Assembly (NCBI GenBank): GCA_002423465.1
Contig: DIWG01000018.1
Location: forward strand, 19,719 to 83,718
Length of the DNA: 64,000 bases
Source of the DNA: Syntrophaceae bacterium UBA6112
GTDB lineage: Bacteria > Desulfobacterota > Syntrophia > Syntrophales > UBA5619
Direction: 5' to 3'
Shown one piece after another: positions 24,355 to 32,298 of the stretch (position 1 is its first letter; each line of letters opens with the position of its first letter). Made by a program: the position numbers and the translations under genes. The notes below the pieces were generated by a model, which worked only from the letters and a program-made list of their open reading frames with translations, was not told where the DNA came from and searched no databases.

Positions 24355-25605
24355 TCAGGCCACGCGCCGAAACACAAGGCACGCATTGCACCCCCCGAAA
24401 CCGAAGGCGTTCTTCAGGACAAACTCCTGATCCAGGGTTCGGGCGCCTTCCGCCACGCAATCCAGCGGAATCTCCGGGTCCGGCCGGAGGTTGATCGTCG
24501 GCAGCAGCACCCCCCGGCGCATCCCCTCCATCGCCAGGATGGACTCGACGGCGCTCGAGGCCCCCATCGCATGGCCGATTTGCGACTTGCCGGCCGAAAC
24601 GGGGGGAACGGAGGCGCCGAAGACCTCCCTGAGAACGTCCGCCTCAACACGATCCCCGATTTTGGTCGAGGCGGCGTGGGCGTTGACCGCATCGATGTCG
24701 GCGGGACCGATGCCGGCATGGCGGATGGTTTCCTCCATACACCTGCGAACCGTCACGGGGTTGGGGGCCACGACGTGATGCGCGTCTGCGGTCATCCCCC
24801 AGCCGGCCAGCTCGGTCTCATGGGCCAGACCGTGCGCCGCGGCAAACTCACGCGAAGCGATGACGATGCAGCCGGCCCCCTCGGAAACGACGAAGCCGCG
24901 CCGGGACAGGGAAAAGGGACAGCTCGCGGCCTGCGGCGGAAGGGATTCCTCCCCCTCTTTGGGACGGTACGCCCCGTTCATCGTCGCAAATCCGGCCACG
25001 ATCGGCTCCACGAGGGGAAAGTCCACGGCCCCGCAGACGGCCACGTCGGCCATTCCCTGGGCGATGAACATCGCCCCGAGGATCAGCGAACTGCTCCCGG
25101 TGGCGCAGGCGGTGACGCCGGAGGAGATCGGTCCGGTCGCCCCGGTCGCGATGGCAACCTTGCCGCCCACCATGTTGATGCAGGAATTGGGATTCATGAA
25201 CGGCTGGGGAAGTTTTCCCGTCGCCACCAGCGTCCGATCCGCGTCAATCAGCGCGTCCAGCCCGCCGATGGCGGAGCTGAACGTCACGGCCACGCGGGGG
25301 GCCAGCTCCGGCGTGATCTCGATCCCGGCCCGCGCAAGGGCGCGCATGACCACGAGCAGGGCGTGCTTGAAAACGGGAGAGGTCCAGTGGGCCATCTCGC
25401 GGGGCCGGAGAAAAGGATAAGGGCCGGGATCAATATTGGGAACCTGACCGGCGATCCGGACCGGAAATCCCTTGCGAAGGGGGAAGCGGGTCAACGCGGA
25501 TACGCCGCTCTCTCCCGCCGCTGCCCGGCGCCACTGTCCTTCCAACTCCGTCCCCAGCGGCGAGACACAGTCATATCCGAGGATTACGGGCCGGGTCCTG
25601 TTCAT
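24355..25605 (-). CDS. Beta-ketoacyl-ACP synthase, FabF type (variant HAAST motif)
   Basis: A 416-residue condensing enzyme with Cys167 in GVTACATGSSS, His310 in NAHAAST and His345 in KSQIGHAMGAS. The residues after His310 (AAST in place of GTGT or GTST) are unusual, but both histidines and the Cys are kept, so activity is expected. The closing loop is NAFGFGGCNACLVF. It is probably a paralogue of the ketosynthase at 22974; such pairs often act as a heterodimer or on different chain lengths. It follows the radical SAM pair on the same strand by 36 bases. Confidence 0.9.
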   Translation of the reverse strand: MNRTRPVILGYDCVSPLGTELEGQWRRAAAGESGVSALTRFPLRKGFPVRIAGQVPNIDPGPYPFLRPREMAHWTSPVFKHALLVVMRALARAGIEITPELAPRVAVTFSSAIGGLDALIDADRTLVATGKLPQPFMNPNSCINMVGGKVAIATGATGPISSGVTACATGSSSLILGAMFIAQGMADVAVCGAVDFPLVEPIVAGFATMNGAYRPKEGEESLPPQAASCPFSLSRRGFVVSEGAGCIVIASREFAAAHGLAHETELAGWGMTADAHHVVAPNPVTVRRCMEETIRHAGIGPADIDAVNAHAASTKIGDRVEADVLREVFGASVPPVSAGKSQIGHAMGASSAVESILAMEGMRRGVLLPTINLRPDPEIPLDCVAEGARTLDQEFVLKNAFGFGGCNACLVFRRVA

Positions 25606-25641
25606 ACTTGACGACCTCGTAAAAAGGCGAAGATATCCATG

Positions 25642-26640
25642 CTACCAGGGGATGAACCGGTAGAGCTTGGCGAACATCTCATAGACCTCGATCCAGTTCT
25701 GGAGATCCTTCGCCGACCGCATGTGCGCCCTTTTGTTCACCATCACCCAACTCATGTGGGCGGCGCCGTCCTTGCAGGTCGTGCAGTCGCGGGTGGCCGA
25801 CGTACAGCAGCGGTGCATCGTCTTTAAGTCGGCCGCCCAGCGGATGAACCGGATGAGCCGTTTGGGGCGGGGGTGGCGATTATCCAGCGGTTCCGTCACG
25901 GAGGGGCATTCATTCCACGAAAAGGGTCTTCCCAGCATCCGGCCGGTCGTGATGATCTCGTGGTAATACCGGCAGGAGATGACGGTCCCGGGGTAGCGCT
26001 CCAGCATGGCGTCCATCTCGGCGCGGATGTCCGAAAGCTGGGGGGGCGTCCAGGAAAAACCGTCCACGCCCTCGTCGTTGGACAGGAGCTGCATATGGAC
26101 CTTGAGCCCGGCATCGGCGATCCTCCGGATCACGCGTTCCGTCCGTCCGAGCTGACGGGAGGTGATGGTGTAAAGGTAATAGGCGTCCGGATCGCCGGTA
26201 TAATTCCGGCTGGAGACGGCGAAGGCGTCTTTCCCCCGCAGAAGCCTCTCATCCTCTTCATCACCCCACAGGGAGATGCCCACCATCATCCCGGGAAATC
26301 GATCGCGGGGAATTTTGATCAAGCCGTTGGTGGCGCAATAGGTGGGAAGACGTTTGTAGAAGGCTTCGACACGATCGAGATAGAGGGTCGGTTCACCTCC
26401 GATAAGGATGGCCAGGTTGACCCCGCGCGCCTGTTCCCGTTCCACGAAAGACTCCCACCGGACCACATCCTCCTCTTCCGGGGCGGCCTTGTGTTCATCG
26501 GAGGAAAAGAAAAAACACCCCTTGCAACGCAGGTTGCACCGGTTCGTGACATCGTAGATGGAACTTCGGATATTCAGGCGGGAAATCGCCTTGTAGCGCT
26601 CATACCAGTTTTGATCCAACAGTGTGCTAACGGTCTTCAT
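25642..26640 (-). CDS. Radical SAM protein with Cys-rich tail, paralogue A
   Basis: A radical SAM enzyme of about 332 residues. The 4Fe-4S/SAM motif is CNLRCKGC (Cys35, Cys39, Cys42) close to the N-terminus in TNRCNLRCKGCFFF. GGEP follows at about 90. Near the C-terminus is CCTSATRDCTTC, a compact four-Cys group that could bind a second cluster, SPASM-like but shorter. It begins next to the stop of its paralogue (26643-27788), with which it shares order and tail. The reaction is unknown; a carrier-bound acyl chain is an inferred substrate. Confidence 0.88.
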   Translation of the reverse strand: MKTVSTLLDQNWYERYKAISRLNIRSSIYDVTNRCNLRCKGCFFFSSDEHKAAPEEEDVVRWESFVEREQARGVNLAILIGGEPTLYLDRVEAFYKRLPTYCATNGLIKIPRDRFPGMMVGISLWGDEEDERLLRGKDAFAVSSRNYTGDPDAYYLYTITSRQLGRTERVIRRIADAGLKVHMQLLSNDEGVDGFSWTPPQLSDIRAEMDAMLERYPGTVISCRYYHEIITTGRMLGRPFSWNECPSVTEPLDNRHPRPKRLIRFIRWAADLKTMHRCCTSATRDCTTCKDGAAHMSWVMVNKRAHMRSAKDLQNWIEVYEMFAKLYRFIPW

Positions 26641-26642
26641 CG

Positions 26643-27788
26643 TTATCTCTTCCCGATTTCTTCGCACCCCGGGGGGGAAACCATTTCCGCACAGAGATTC
26701 TTCCCCTTTTCGTATCCCATGACCCAGACGGCAAGATAGGTATCAACGTAGTCCAGCCAGGACCGGAAGGTCTCCGGATCAGTGACATGCCGGTAAAGCC
26801 GGGCGGTCACCACGGCGCTTCCCGCCGCATAATGCCGGCAGTCGCTGCAATCCGTATCGGGCACGCAGCAGGCCGCGTCCCGGTCCCAGGTGAGATCGGT
26901 CCGGAACTGGCGGAAGGAGCGGCCCAGTCCGATATCCGTGGAGGGATTCCTCCGGGGATAGGAACAGCGATACAGATCATGAAGACCCCGTTCATGCGTA
27001 TGGGCAACGACACTGTAAGGAGAGAAGAGGACATGCCGGGGATGCCGGGACATCATCTCCCGCATCACTTCCCGGGTACGGGTCAGGGAGGCCCCGTCGT
27101 GTCGCAACGGCCCCGCGTAACCGACCGGCGAGGAAAAGACGTTGAAGGTGATCCGGCAGTCGGCCGCCGCCAGCACGTCCACAACGCCGGCCGCTTCATC
27201 GATGTTTTCGCGCGTGAAGGTATAGACGAACACGGCCCGAGGATCGTCACGGTAGTTTTTGATCTGGCGGACCAGCAGTTCCGGAGCCTTGCGCACACGG
27301 AGGCTGGTTGCGTCATTCCCCCAGACGGAAATATGGATCTTGTAACCGATTGCCGGATCGATGCGACGGACACCGTTGGTGGCGATACAGCCCAGGGGCA
27401 TCTCGGCAAAACAAACTTCCAGAAGCCCGGGAACCAGGGAGGGTTCGGCACCCGCCAGGACGACATAGGTGATGCCGCGTTCCCCCTCTGCGCGCATCAG
27501 CGCCCGCCAAGCCTCGGGGTTTCCGTTTTCCCCGGCAAACTGTTTTTCCCCCTCGTAATAATAACAGCCGTCGCAGTGCAGGTTGCAGCGGTTGCTCATG
27601 TCATAGGTGGATTCCCGGAGAAAAAAGTATTTTCGGACCTTTTCCCAGCGGGCCCGCACCTCCGGACCCGCCAGCAGTTCGGAAAATTTCCATCGCCGCC
27701 GGTCCTTTTCACATCTTGCGCCAAACGGCGCTGCACACCGTCCCGTTGCTGCCTTCTCCGTCACGGCCGGATTCACACCATCCCGCAT
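26643..27788 (-). CDS. Radical SAM protein with Cys-rich tail, paralogue B
   Basis: A 381-residue radical SAM enzyme with CNLHCDGC (Cys68, Cys72, Cys75) in MSNRCNLHCDGCYYY. It has AGAEP where paralogue A has GGEP, a SVWGND stretch matching SLWGDE in A, and a tail CCVPDTDCSDC that repeats the CC-x6-C-x2-C spacing of A. The N-terminus is about 33 residues longer. The two genes nearly touch, suggesting a duplication kept as a functional pair. Partner and substrate are unknown. Confidence 0.88.
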   Translation of the reverse strand: MRDGVNPAVTEKAATGRCAAPFGARCEKDRRRWKFSELLAGPEVRARWEKVRKYFFLRESTYDMSNRCNLHCDGCYYYEGEKQFAGENGNPEAWRALMRAEGERGITYVVLAGAEPSLVPGLLEVCFAEMPLGCIATNGVRRIDPAIGYKIHISVWGNDATSLRVRKAPELLVRQIKNYRDDPRAVFVYTFTRENIDEAAGVVDVLAAADCRITFNVFSSPVGYAGPLRHDGASLTRTREVMREMMSRHPRHVLFSPYSVVAHTHERGLHDLYRCSYPRRNPSTDIGLGRSFRQFRTDLTWDRDAACCVPDTDCSDCRHYAAGSAVVTARLYRHVTDPETFRSWLDYVDTYLAVWVMGYEKGKNLCAEMVSPPGCEEIGKR

Positions 27789-27831
27789 GCATATTCTCCG
27801 AAGTCCAAATCCATTCCCCTATCAAAAACAT

Positions 27832-28119
27832 TCACAAGGAATCGTTAGCCTTTTGTCCATGCAGGCGGGACTGTACATACTCGGCGATCAGCCGGACGGT
27901 TTTTAATTTCGGATAATCATCCTCGTCGATGAAGACGCCGTATTCGTCCTGCAAAACCAACGCCACGGTGGCCAAATCCATGCTGTCCACTCCAAGTTCG
28001 TCCACCAGATCCATGTCGGGATTGAACGACTCCGGCGTGATCTCTTCCAGCTTCAGTTCCTCAATAATGATCTCGGCAATCCGGATGATCCGTTCACGGG
28101 TCTCTTTACTCTCCGGCAT
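27832..28119 (-). CDS. Acyl carrier protein 3
   Basis: About 95 residues, acidic, with Ser46 in the LGVDSMDLATVALVL motif for phosphopantetheine. The ATG at 28119 follows GGAGG in the leader; a reading from 28179 would add residues without ACP character. It is slightly larger than ACP 1 and ACP 2 and ends with a QSRLHGQKA extension. It lies next to the FabZ-like gene and the radical SAM pair, so it may carry the substrate for those enzymes. That pairing is inference. Confidence 0.9.
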   Translation of the reverse strand: MPESKETRERIIRIAEIIIEELKLEEITPESFNPDMDLVDELGVDSMDLATVALVLQDEYGVFIDEDDYPKLKTVRLIAEYVQSRLHGQKANDSL

Positions 28120-28222
28120 GATCCAACCTCCCTCGTGCAAAAGAAATATCCGCCCCGAACCTCGGAGCGGAGATTGCATACCGGTAGTTTCCTAAAAAGC
28201 CCCCCGGTTTGTCAAGGAGTTT

Positions 28223-28603
28223 TTATAATGATGATGAAACGATTGCCGCCGTCAAGACACCGCTGCAGGCCACTTCGCCGGCAAGACGGAGGGTGAAAGC
28301 GTAGGTCGGCCCTTCCCGGCCGGACATCCGGGTCGCCTCCAGGGTCACCTCATCGTCCGGCCTGACGGGCAGACGAAACCGGATCCTGCGGACCCCCGTG
28401 ATCACCAGGGTTCGGCCTTCGCCGCGTTCCCGTTCAATAACGGCTTCCTCCACGAGGGCAATCAGCGCCACCCCCGGCACGATCGGATTGCCCGGGAAAT
28501 GACCGGAAAACCAGTCAGAATTTCGCGGAAATCGCGCCGCCGCCGCGACACGCTCCCCCCTCCCCGACAACTGCAGCCATTCATAACCGAACCGCGCGGT
28601 CAT
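28223..28603 (-). CDS. FabZ-like 3-hydroxyacyl-ACP dehydratase
   Basis: A 126-residue hotdog protein with the FabA/FabZ active-site segment WFSGHFPGNPIVPGVALIALVEEA, where His35 and one of the Glu residues near 51-53 are the expected catalytic pair. It would dehydrate 3-hydroxyacyl-ACP to the trans-2-enoyl form. It is the third dehydratase-type hotdog in the cluster, beside the ApeP-like and PS-DH types. It lies about 100 bases upstream of ACP 3 on the same strand. Confidence 0.85.
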   Translation of the reverse strand: MTARFGYEWLQLSGRGERVAAAARFPRNSDWFSGHFPGNPIVPGVALIALVEEAVIERERGEGRTLVITGVRRIRFRLPVRPDDEVTLEATRMSGREGPTYAFTLRLAGEVACSGVLTAAIVSSSL

Positions 28604-28775
28604 GTCTTTCTCCGTTCATCGAACTTACGATTGCAAATCCCCATCACTGCCGATCTGCGAAAACCAACGGTGATGCCGGGATGCGTTTTCACTACCGTCC
28701 GCGAAACACCGTGTCAAGAAAAATCACGGCGATGCACCTGTCGCAAGCGGTTCATTCCGGTCGGCGAGCCGCAGT

Positions 28776-30125
28776 TCAGCGAAGCAGCAGCTCCCACAGA
28801 GGACCGGGGCGACCGCGGGCATGCATCCGGGTCACGACCCGCTCCGTCTCTTCCCCGCCGTCCCCATAGACCCAGTTCACCCGGCCGCGCGCCTGGCTCT
28901 TGACCCGGTCGATAATCGCTTCCGTTGTGATGCCGTTCGATCGATAGAAAACCGGCGAGAGCAGGTCCTGGTCCGGCCTGATCTGCCCCTCTTCCATGGC
29001 AAGGTCATAGAGCGGGGTATGCGGAAAGATCCGGACGCCGCACAGCAGAAAGAATGCCGCCTTTCCCAGCGCCTCCATACGGTTCATGGTTTCGTCCAGG
29101 CTGCGGGCGTCTTCTCCCGGCCCTCCCAGCAGGAAATAGTGGGCAATGTTCACCCCCGAGCGGCGGGCGCTCCCGTGGGCGGCAAAGACATCCTCCACAT
29201 CGAACGGCTTTCCGTACCGCATCAACTGAGGATCGCAAAGGGATTCCGTCCCAAACTCGGCATGGGTCAATCCGGCCTCGGCGAGGATGCCGTAATAGCC
29301 GTCGGGCGGGCGCGTCGGGGCAAGAAAAGCCCCCCAGGGAATGGTGAGGCCCCGGCGGCGAAAGGCTCTGGCGACGGCCAGGCTGTGGTCGACATCGGCA
29401 TTGAACGCGGAATCCGTGATGAAGAGGAACCTGGCGCCCATCTCCTGAAGTTCCCGGGCCTCCCGGGCAACCTCATCGGGAGGGACCAACCGCATTCGGC
29501 GCCCCTCGATATGGGGATAGGTGCAGTAGATGCAGCGGAAGGGGCATCCCCTTTTTGTCTGCAGGTTCAGGATCCCCCCCCGTTCGAGGTAGAAACGACG
29601 GTGGGCGTCCGCCGGCCGCATCCGCCTGGCGACGACACCCGTCCAAGGGACCGGATCCCGGATGGGTCCTCCCCGAATCACGATCCCGGGCAGAGCGGAA
29701 GGATCGTCTCCCCTTTCGAGGGCATCCAGAAGGGGAGCCATATATTCCCCTTCCCCGACAACACCGAAATCGGCGCCCAGCAGAGACATCAATTCGCCGG
29801 GGAAAATGGAAAAACCGCTGCCGCCCAGTACAATCGGGACCCCGGTGCAACACCTGATGAGCCGGACCATCCTTTCATATCCCGGAACGAAACTTTTCAC
29901 GGCCAGGGTGTCCACGTTGTCGATATTCCGGAGGGATATGCCGATCACCTCCGGGTTGATATCCCTCAGGTCGGTCTTGATCCGCTCCATCCCCCCCGCC
30001 ACATTCACGTCCAGAATTTGGACTTCATGCCGGGGCGTCAGGGCTCCGATGAGATAATCGAGGCCCAGGGGATAGACGGGATGCGGGGCGCGGGTCATAT
30101 TGGCGGAAATAAGAAGAACTTTCAT
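28776..30125 (-). CDS. Radical SAM protein with cobalamin-binding-type N-terminal domain (second)
   Basis: A 449-residue enzyme. Residues 1-165 resemble a B12-binding Rossmann domain (GLDYLIGALTPRHEVQILDV, GGSGFSIFPGELMSLLGAD, VVGEGEY). The radical SAM motif is CPFRCIYC (Cys194, Cys198, Cys201). The start is the ATG at 30125, where MKVLLISANM is the standard opening; the longer reading has no family character. It is the first gene of the cluster on the minus strand, and its upstream region is where the IS1-type element landed. Confidence 0.9.
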   Translation of the reverse strand: MKVLLISANMTRAPHPVYPLGLDYLIGALTPRHEVQILDVNVAGGMERIKTDLRDINPEVIGISLRNIDNVDTLAVKSFVPGYERMVRLIRCCTGVPIVLGGSGFSIFPGELMSLLGADFGVVGEGEYMAPLLDALERGDDPSALPGIVIRGGPIRDPVPWTGVVARRMRPADAHRRFYLERGGILNLQTKRGCPFRCIYCTYPHIEGRRMRLVPPDEVAREARELQEMGARFLFITDSAFNADVDHSLAVARAFRRRGLTIPWGAFLAPTRPPDGYYGILAEAGLTHAEFGTESLCDPQLMRYGKPFDVEDVFAAHGSARRSGVNIAHYFLLGGPGEDARSLDETMNRMEALGKAAFFLLCGVRIFPHTPLYDLAMEEGQIRPDQDLLSPVFYRSNGITTEAIIDRVKSQARGRVNWVYGDGGEETERVVTRMHARGRPGPLWELLLR

Positions 30126-30382
30126 AAAGTTAAAACTCCACCCCCTGTGACGGATCCACCGGGTCGGGGCAACCGCACCCCCCGGTCCCCAGGGGATATC
30201 CGATTCACCGTCCGGATCCTGCCGCCGTCGCATCCCGGACAACCATGCCTCTCCAATCCATTCGCAACCGCAGCAAACCGAAGGTTTGCAGAAGAAACAT
30301 CCTCATTTCGGAAATTGGGTCATCATCTCGTCTAAAATGGCCTTCCTTCATATCCCAAAAGGACTTTCGGCGCCACAAAATT
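30126..30382. promoter_or_regulatory. Leader region of the minus-strand cluster
   Basis: About 257 bases upstream of the first cluster gene, between it and the IS1-type element. It should contain the promoter for at least the upstream part of the cluster, unless that was supplied from the far side before the insertion. No clear promoter hexamers or operator were recognised. Confidence 0.35.
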
Positions 30383-30390
30383 CAGGCGCA
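30383..30390. repeat. Target-site duplication, left (CAGGCGCA)
   Basis: CAGGCGCA directly precedes the left inverted repeat and recurs at 33620-33627 directly after the right one. An 8-bp duplication fits the 8-9 bp made by IS1-family transposases. Confidence 0.9.
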
Positions 30391-30412
30391 GGTAGTGTCT
30401 CAGTTTGAAATT
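30391..30412 (+). repeat. Left terminal inverted repeat of the IS1-type element
   Basis: A 22-base sequence beginning GGTAGTGTCTCAGTTT. Its exact reverse complement is at 33598-33619. Confidence 0.95.
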
Positions 30413-30492
30413 AAAATATTTACATTCAGGGAGACAAGAGATAGTATTTCCCATTATCAAGAGAAAAAGCTCAAAAACGAAGGGCCAACCTT

Positions 30493-31263
30493 ATGTTTTG
30501 GAGTTATTTACAGGCGGTGGTTATGAAGCAGTGGCTACCGCTTTTAATCGGATTTTTTGGAACTGTGCCGTGGTGGGGACGGGCACTTCTTTCTCAGCGA
30601 CTTCAGAATATGGTCGATGGATATCTTAACCCATCAGCAATAAGATGGCTCGGGATTATAGCCATTCTTGCTTCGTTCATATTAGCAAATTATTTTGCAT
30701 GGGAAGGTGAGCACAAAGAAGTCTCTAATTTATCATATAAATTAAATAAACTTGAAGTTGAGGCTACTCCGAATATCACCGGAACTATAGAACGTGTAAT
30801 TATCTTAAAAGAAAGATTGCCAGAAAAAAATCTTAGAATTGACATAACGGCAACCCTGAGAAACGTTGGCGCTCCAAGTGCTGCTGAAGGTTTTCTATTA
30901 AAAGTATATTTGAAAAATGGGCAAATAATTACTGGTGAAAAAATCTTCCCATATAATAATCAAGAAACTCATTATGACAGTGGAATTGTAGAAACGATTA
31001 GCTCCGCAGATTTGCTTGATCGGAAGGCAACTCAACCAATTCCACGCGGGGGCATGATTATGGGTAGAATGTTTTATCGAGTAAATACAAGTATTGATTC
31101 TATTTCAGGTTCAGAAGCAACATTTGAAATAACTTTTTATGATATTTTAGGGAAAGAGATAATTATGAAAATCAAACCTGCGTTTAGAGACGCAGAGCCA
31201 ATCCAGGCTTTCCCAGGGTTGGAAATGCCAAATTTAAAAAATATTCCAAAACCAAAGCCATAA
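30493..31263 (+). CDS. Passenger gene: membrane-anchored hypothetical protein
   Basis: A 256-residue protein of unknown family, AT-rich. Two hydrophobic segments lie near residues 15-30 and 50-68, then a mostly beta soluble part of about 190 residues with ITATLRNVGAPSAAEGFLLKVYL, which resembles a beta-sandwich. A start at an internal ATG (30523) is also possible. It points toward the transposase gene, end to end with a 9-base gap. Being inside the transposon, it is probably cargo. No function can be assigned. Confidence 0.7.
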   Translation: MFWSYLQAVVMKQWLPLLIGFFGTVPWWGRALLSQRLQNMVDGYLNPSAIRWLGIIAILASFILANYFAWEGEHKEVSNLSYKLNKLEVEATPNITGTIERVIILKERLPEKNLRIDITATLRNVGAPSAAEGFLLKVYLKNGQIITGEKIFPYNNQETHYDSGIVETISSADLLDRKATQPIPRGGMIMGRMFYRVNTSIDSISGSEATFEITFYDILGKEIIMKIKPAFRDAEPIQAFPGLEMPNLKNIPKPKP

Positions 31264-31272
31264 TGTTCTAAA

Positions 31273-32103
31273 TTATTTTACCATTTTTAAAATATCTTCA
31301 ATCTCCCAAACCCTATCTGCGATCCCCGCTTCCATCGCCGGGGTTACTCTTAGCGTCTTGTGAATCCTGCAAAAATTATAATGCATGAAATGAAGGGCAA
31401 CGGAGTATTCAAGATTTTCAATCTTCTTGCTGAATCCATTGGTCAAGCGGGTAAATCTCCGCATTGACATCCGCATGGTTAGGTTTTGCCGTTCAACATA
31501 GCTTGTGGAAACGTCCTTCTGATCGGGGTTCCCGCTTATGCGCAACTTGTCCGCTCCGGTACATTCAGCGGGGCTATAACGGCGTTGATCGGTTGTTGAT
31601 TCCGTTGATCCGTATGTCTTCACCAGCATCGCATAATCGATATCCCCTCCGAAAGCATCTTCAACGGCATTCAGGTAGGCCCGATGTCCATCCGTCGTAA
31701 GTTGCACCTTGTTCCTTAGGCGGCTTGCCAGATCCTTCATGAAGATTTCCGCAAAGGCCGCATCGCGCTTGCCAACCAGAAACGAGGGAATAAGTTTTGT
31801 ATCGGCGCACATGGCCGTCCAAGTGTAAACGTCACCATAGCCAAATTCCCCTTTATGCTCTTCGGGAACATTCTTTTCTTTGCAGTAACAAAAATTCCAT
31901 ATCTCATCACATTGAATCCGTTTGCAGGTAAGATCACAAAAAGCCTTATGCTGATATACCCAACAAGCCGAGCCAACATCGACAAGGAGCTTCGTCACGG
32001 TGTTGATGGACACGCCGGTCATGCGGGTAATGGCTCTCATGCTGTTACCCTCGACCAGCATGCCGATGATTTGTGCTCTTTTTTCGATACTTAGCTTATT
32101 CAT
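31273..32103 (-). CDS. IS1-family-like transposase
   Basis: A 276-residue single-frame transposase. The N-terminus has a helix-turn-helix (NSMRAITRMTGVSINTVTKLL). Catalytic DDE residues are likely the Asp in CDEIWNF, the Asp in TTDGHRAYL and the Glu in SYVERQNLTMRM, the IS1-type pattern. Classic IS1 needs a frameshift between insA and insB; this one is a continuous frame as in other IS1 subgroups. The 8-bp target duplication and GGTA-type ends agree. A candidate operator lies 33 bases upstream of its start. Confidence 0.9.
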   Translation of the reverse strand: MNKLSIEKRAQIIGMLVEGNSMRAITRMTGVSINTVTKLLVDVGSACWVYQHKAFCDLTCKRIQCDEIWNFCYCKEKNVPEEHKGEFGYGDVYTWTAMCADTKLIPSFLVGKRDAAFAEIFMKDLASRLRNKVQLTTDGHRAYLNAVEDAFGGDIDYAMLVKTYGSTESTTDQRRYSPAECTGADKLRISGNPDQKDVSTSYVERQNLTMRMSMRRFTRLTNGFSKKIENLEYSVALHFMHYNFCRIHKTLRVTPAMEAGIADRVWEIEDILKMVK

Positions 32104-32135
32104 GGCATCCCGTCTCCTGTTTCGTTGTGAACATT

Positions 32136-32245
32136 ATGCTTGAGCGGTTAAGAAATGTCAAGAAATATTTTTATTATATTTCGTTTTATGCTTGCATATA
32201 ACCTTAAAAGACCTTTTATGCAAGCATAAATAAATAATGCTTGCA
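32136..32245. promoter_or_regulatory. Cluster of ATGCTTG motifs in the divergent transposase/P63C promoter region
   Basis: ATGCTTGAGCGGTTA at 32136-32150. A 14-bp inverted repeat made of TTTATGCTTGCATA (32185-32198) and its exact complement TATGCAAGCATAAA (32217-32230). A further ATGCTTGCA at 32237-32245. The first motif recurs in reverse at 33570-33584, upstream of the KGG-type gene. This looks like operators for a regulator encoded in the element. The motifs are seen; the regulator is unknown. Confidence 0.6.
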
Positions 32246-32298
32246 CGTATCCTCTTTTTTTGATAAGAGGTAGTCATCAAAAAATGGAGGAAACAATC

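Noticed and set aside
5136..30125. Calling the cluster a ladderane or aryl-polyene cluster outright
   Set aside because: Gene content overlaps both, but no ketoreductase, aromatic ammonia-lyase, AMP ligase or exporter of the aryl-polyene type is seen, and ladderane biosynthesis genes are not experimentally proven.
31273..32103. IS1595-type (ISXO2-like) assignment of the transposase
   Set aside because: IS1595-type elements also make 8-bp duplications and carry cargo, but the ends begin GGTA and the protein has the CDE...TDGH...ER pattern I associate with IS1; a database search would decide.
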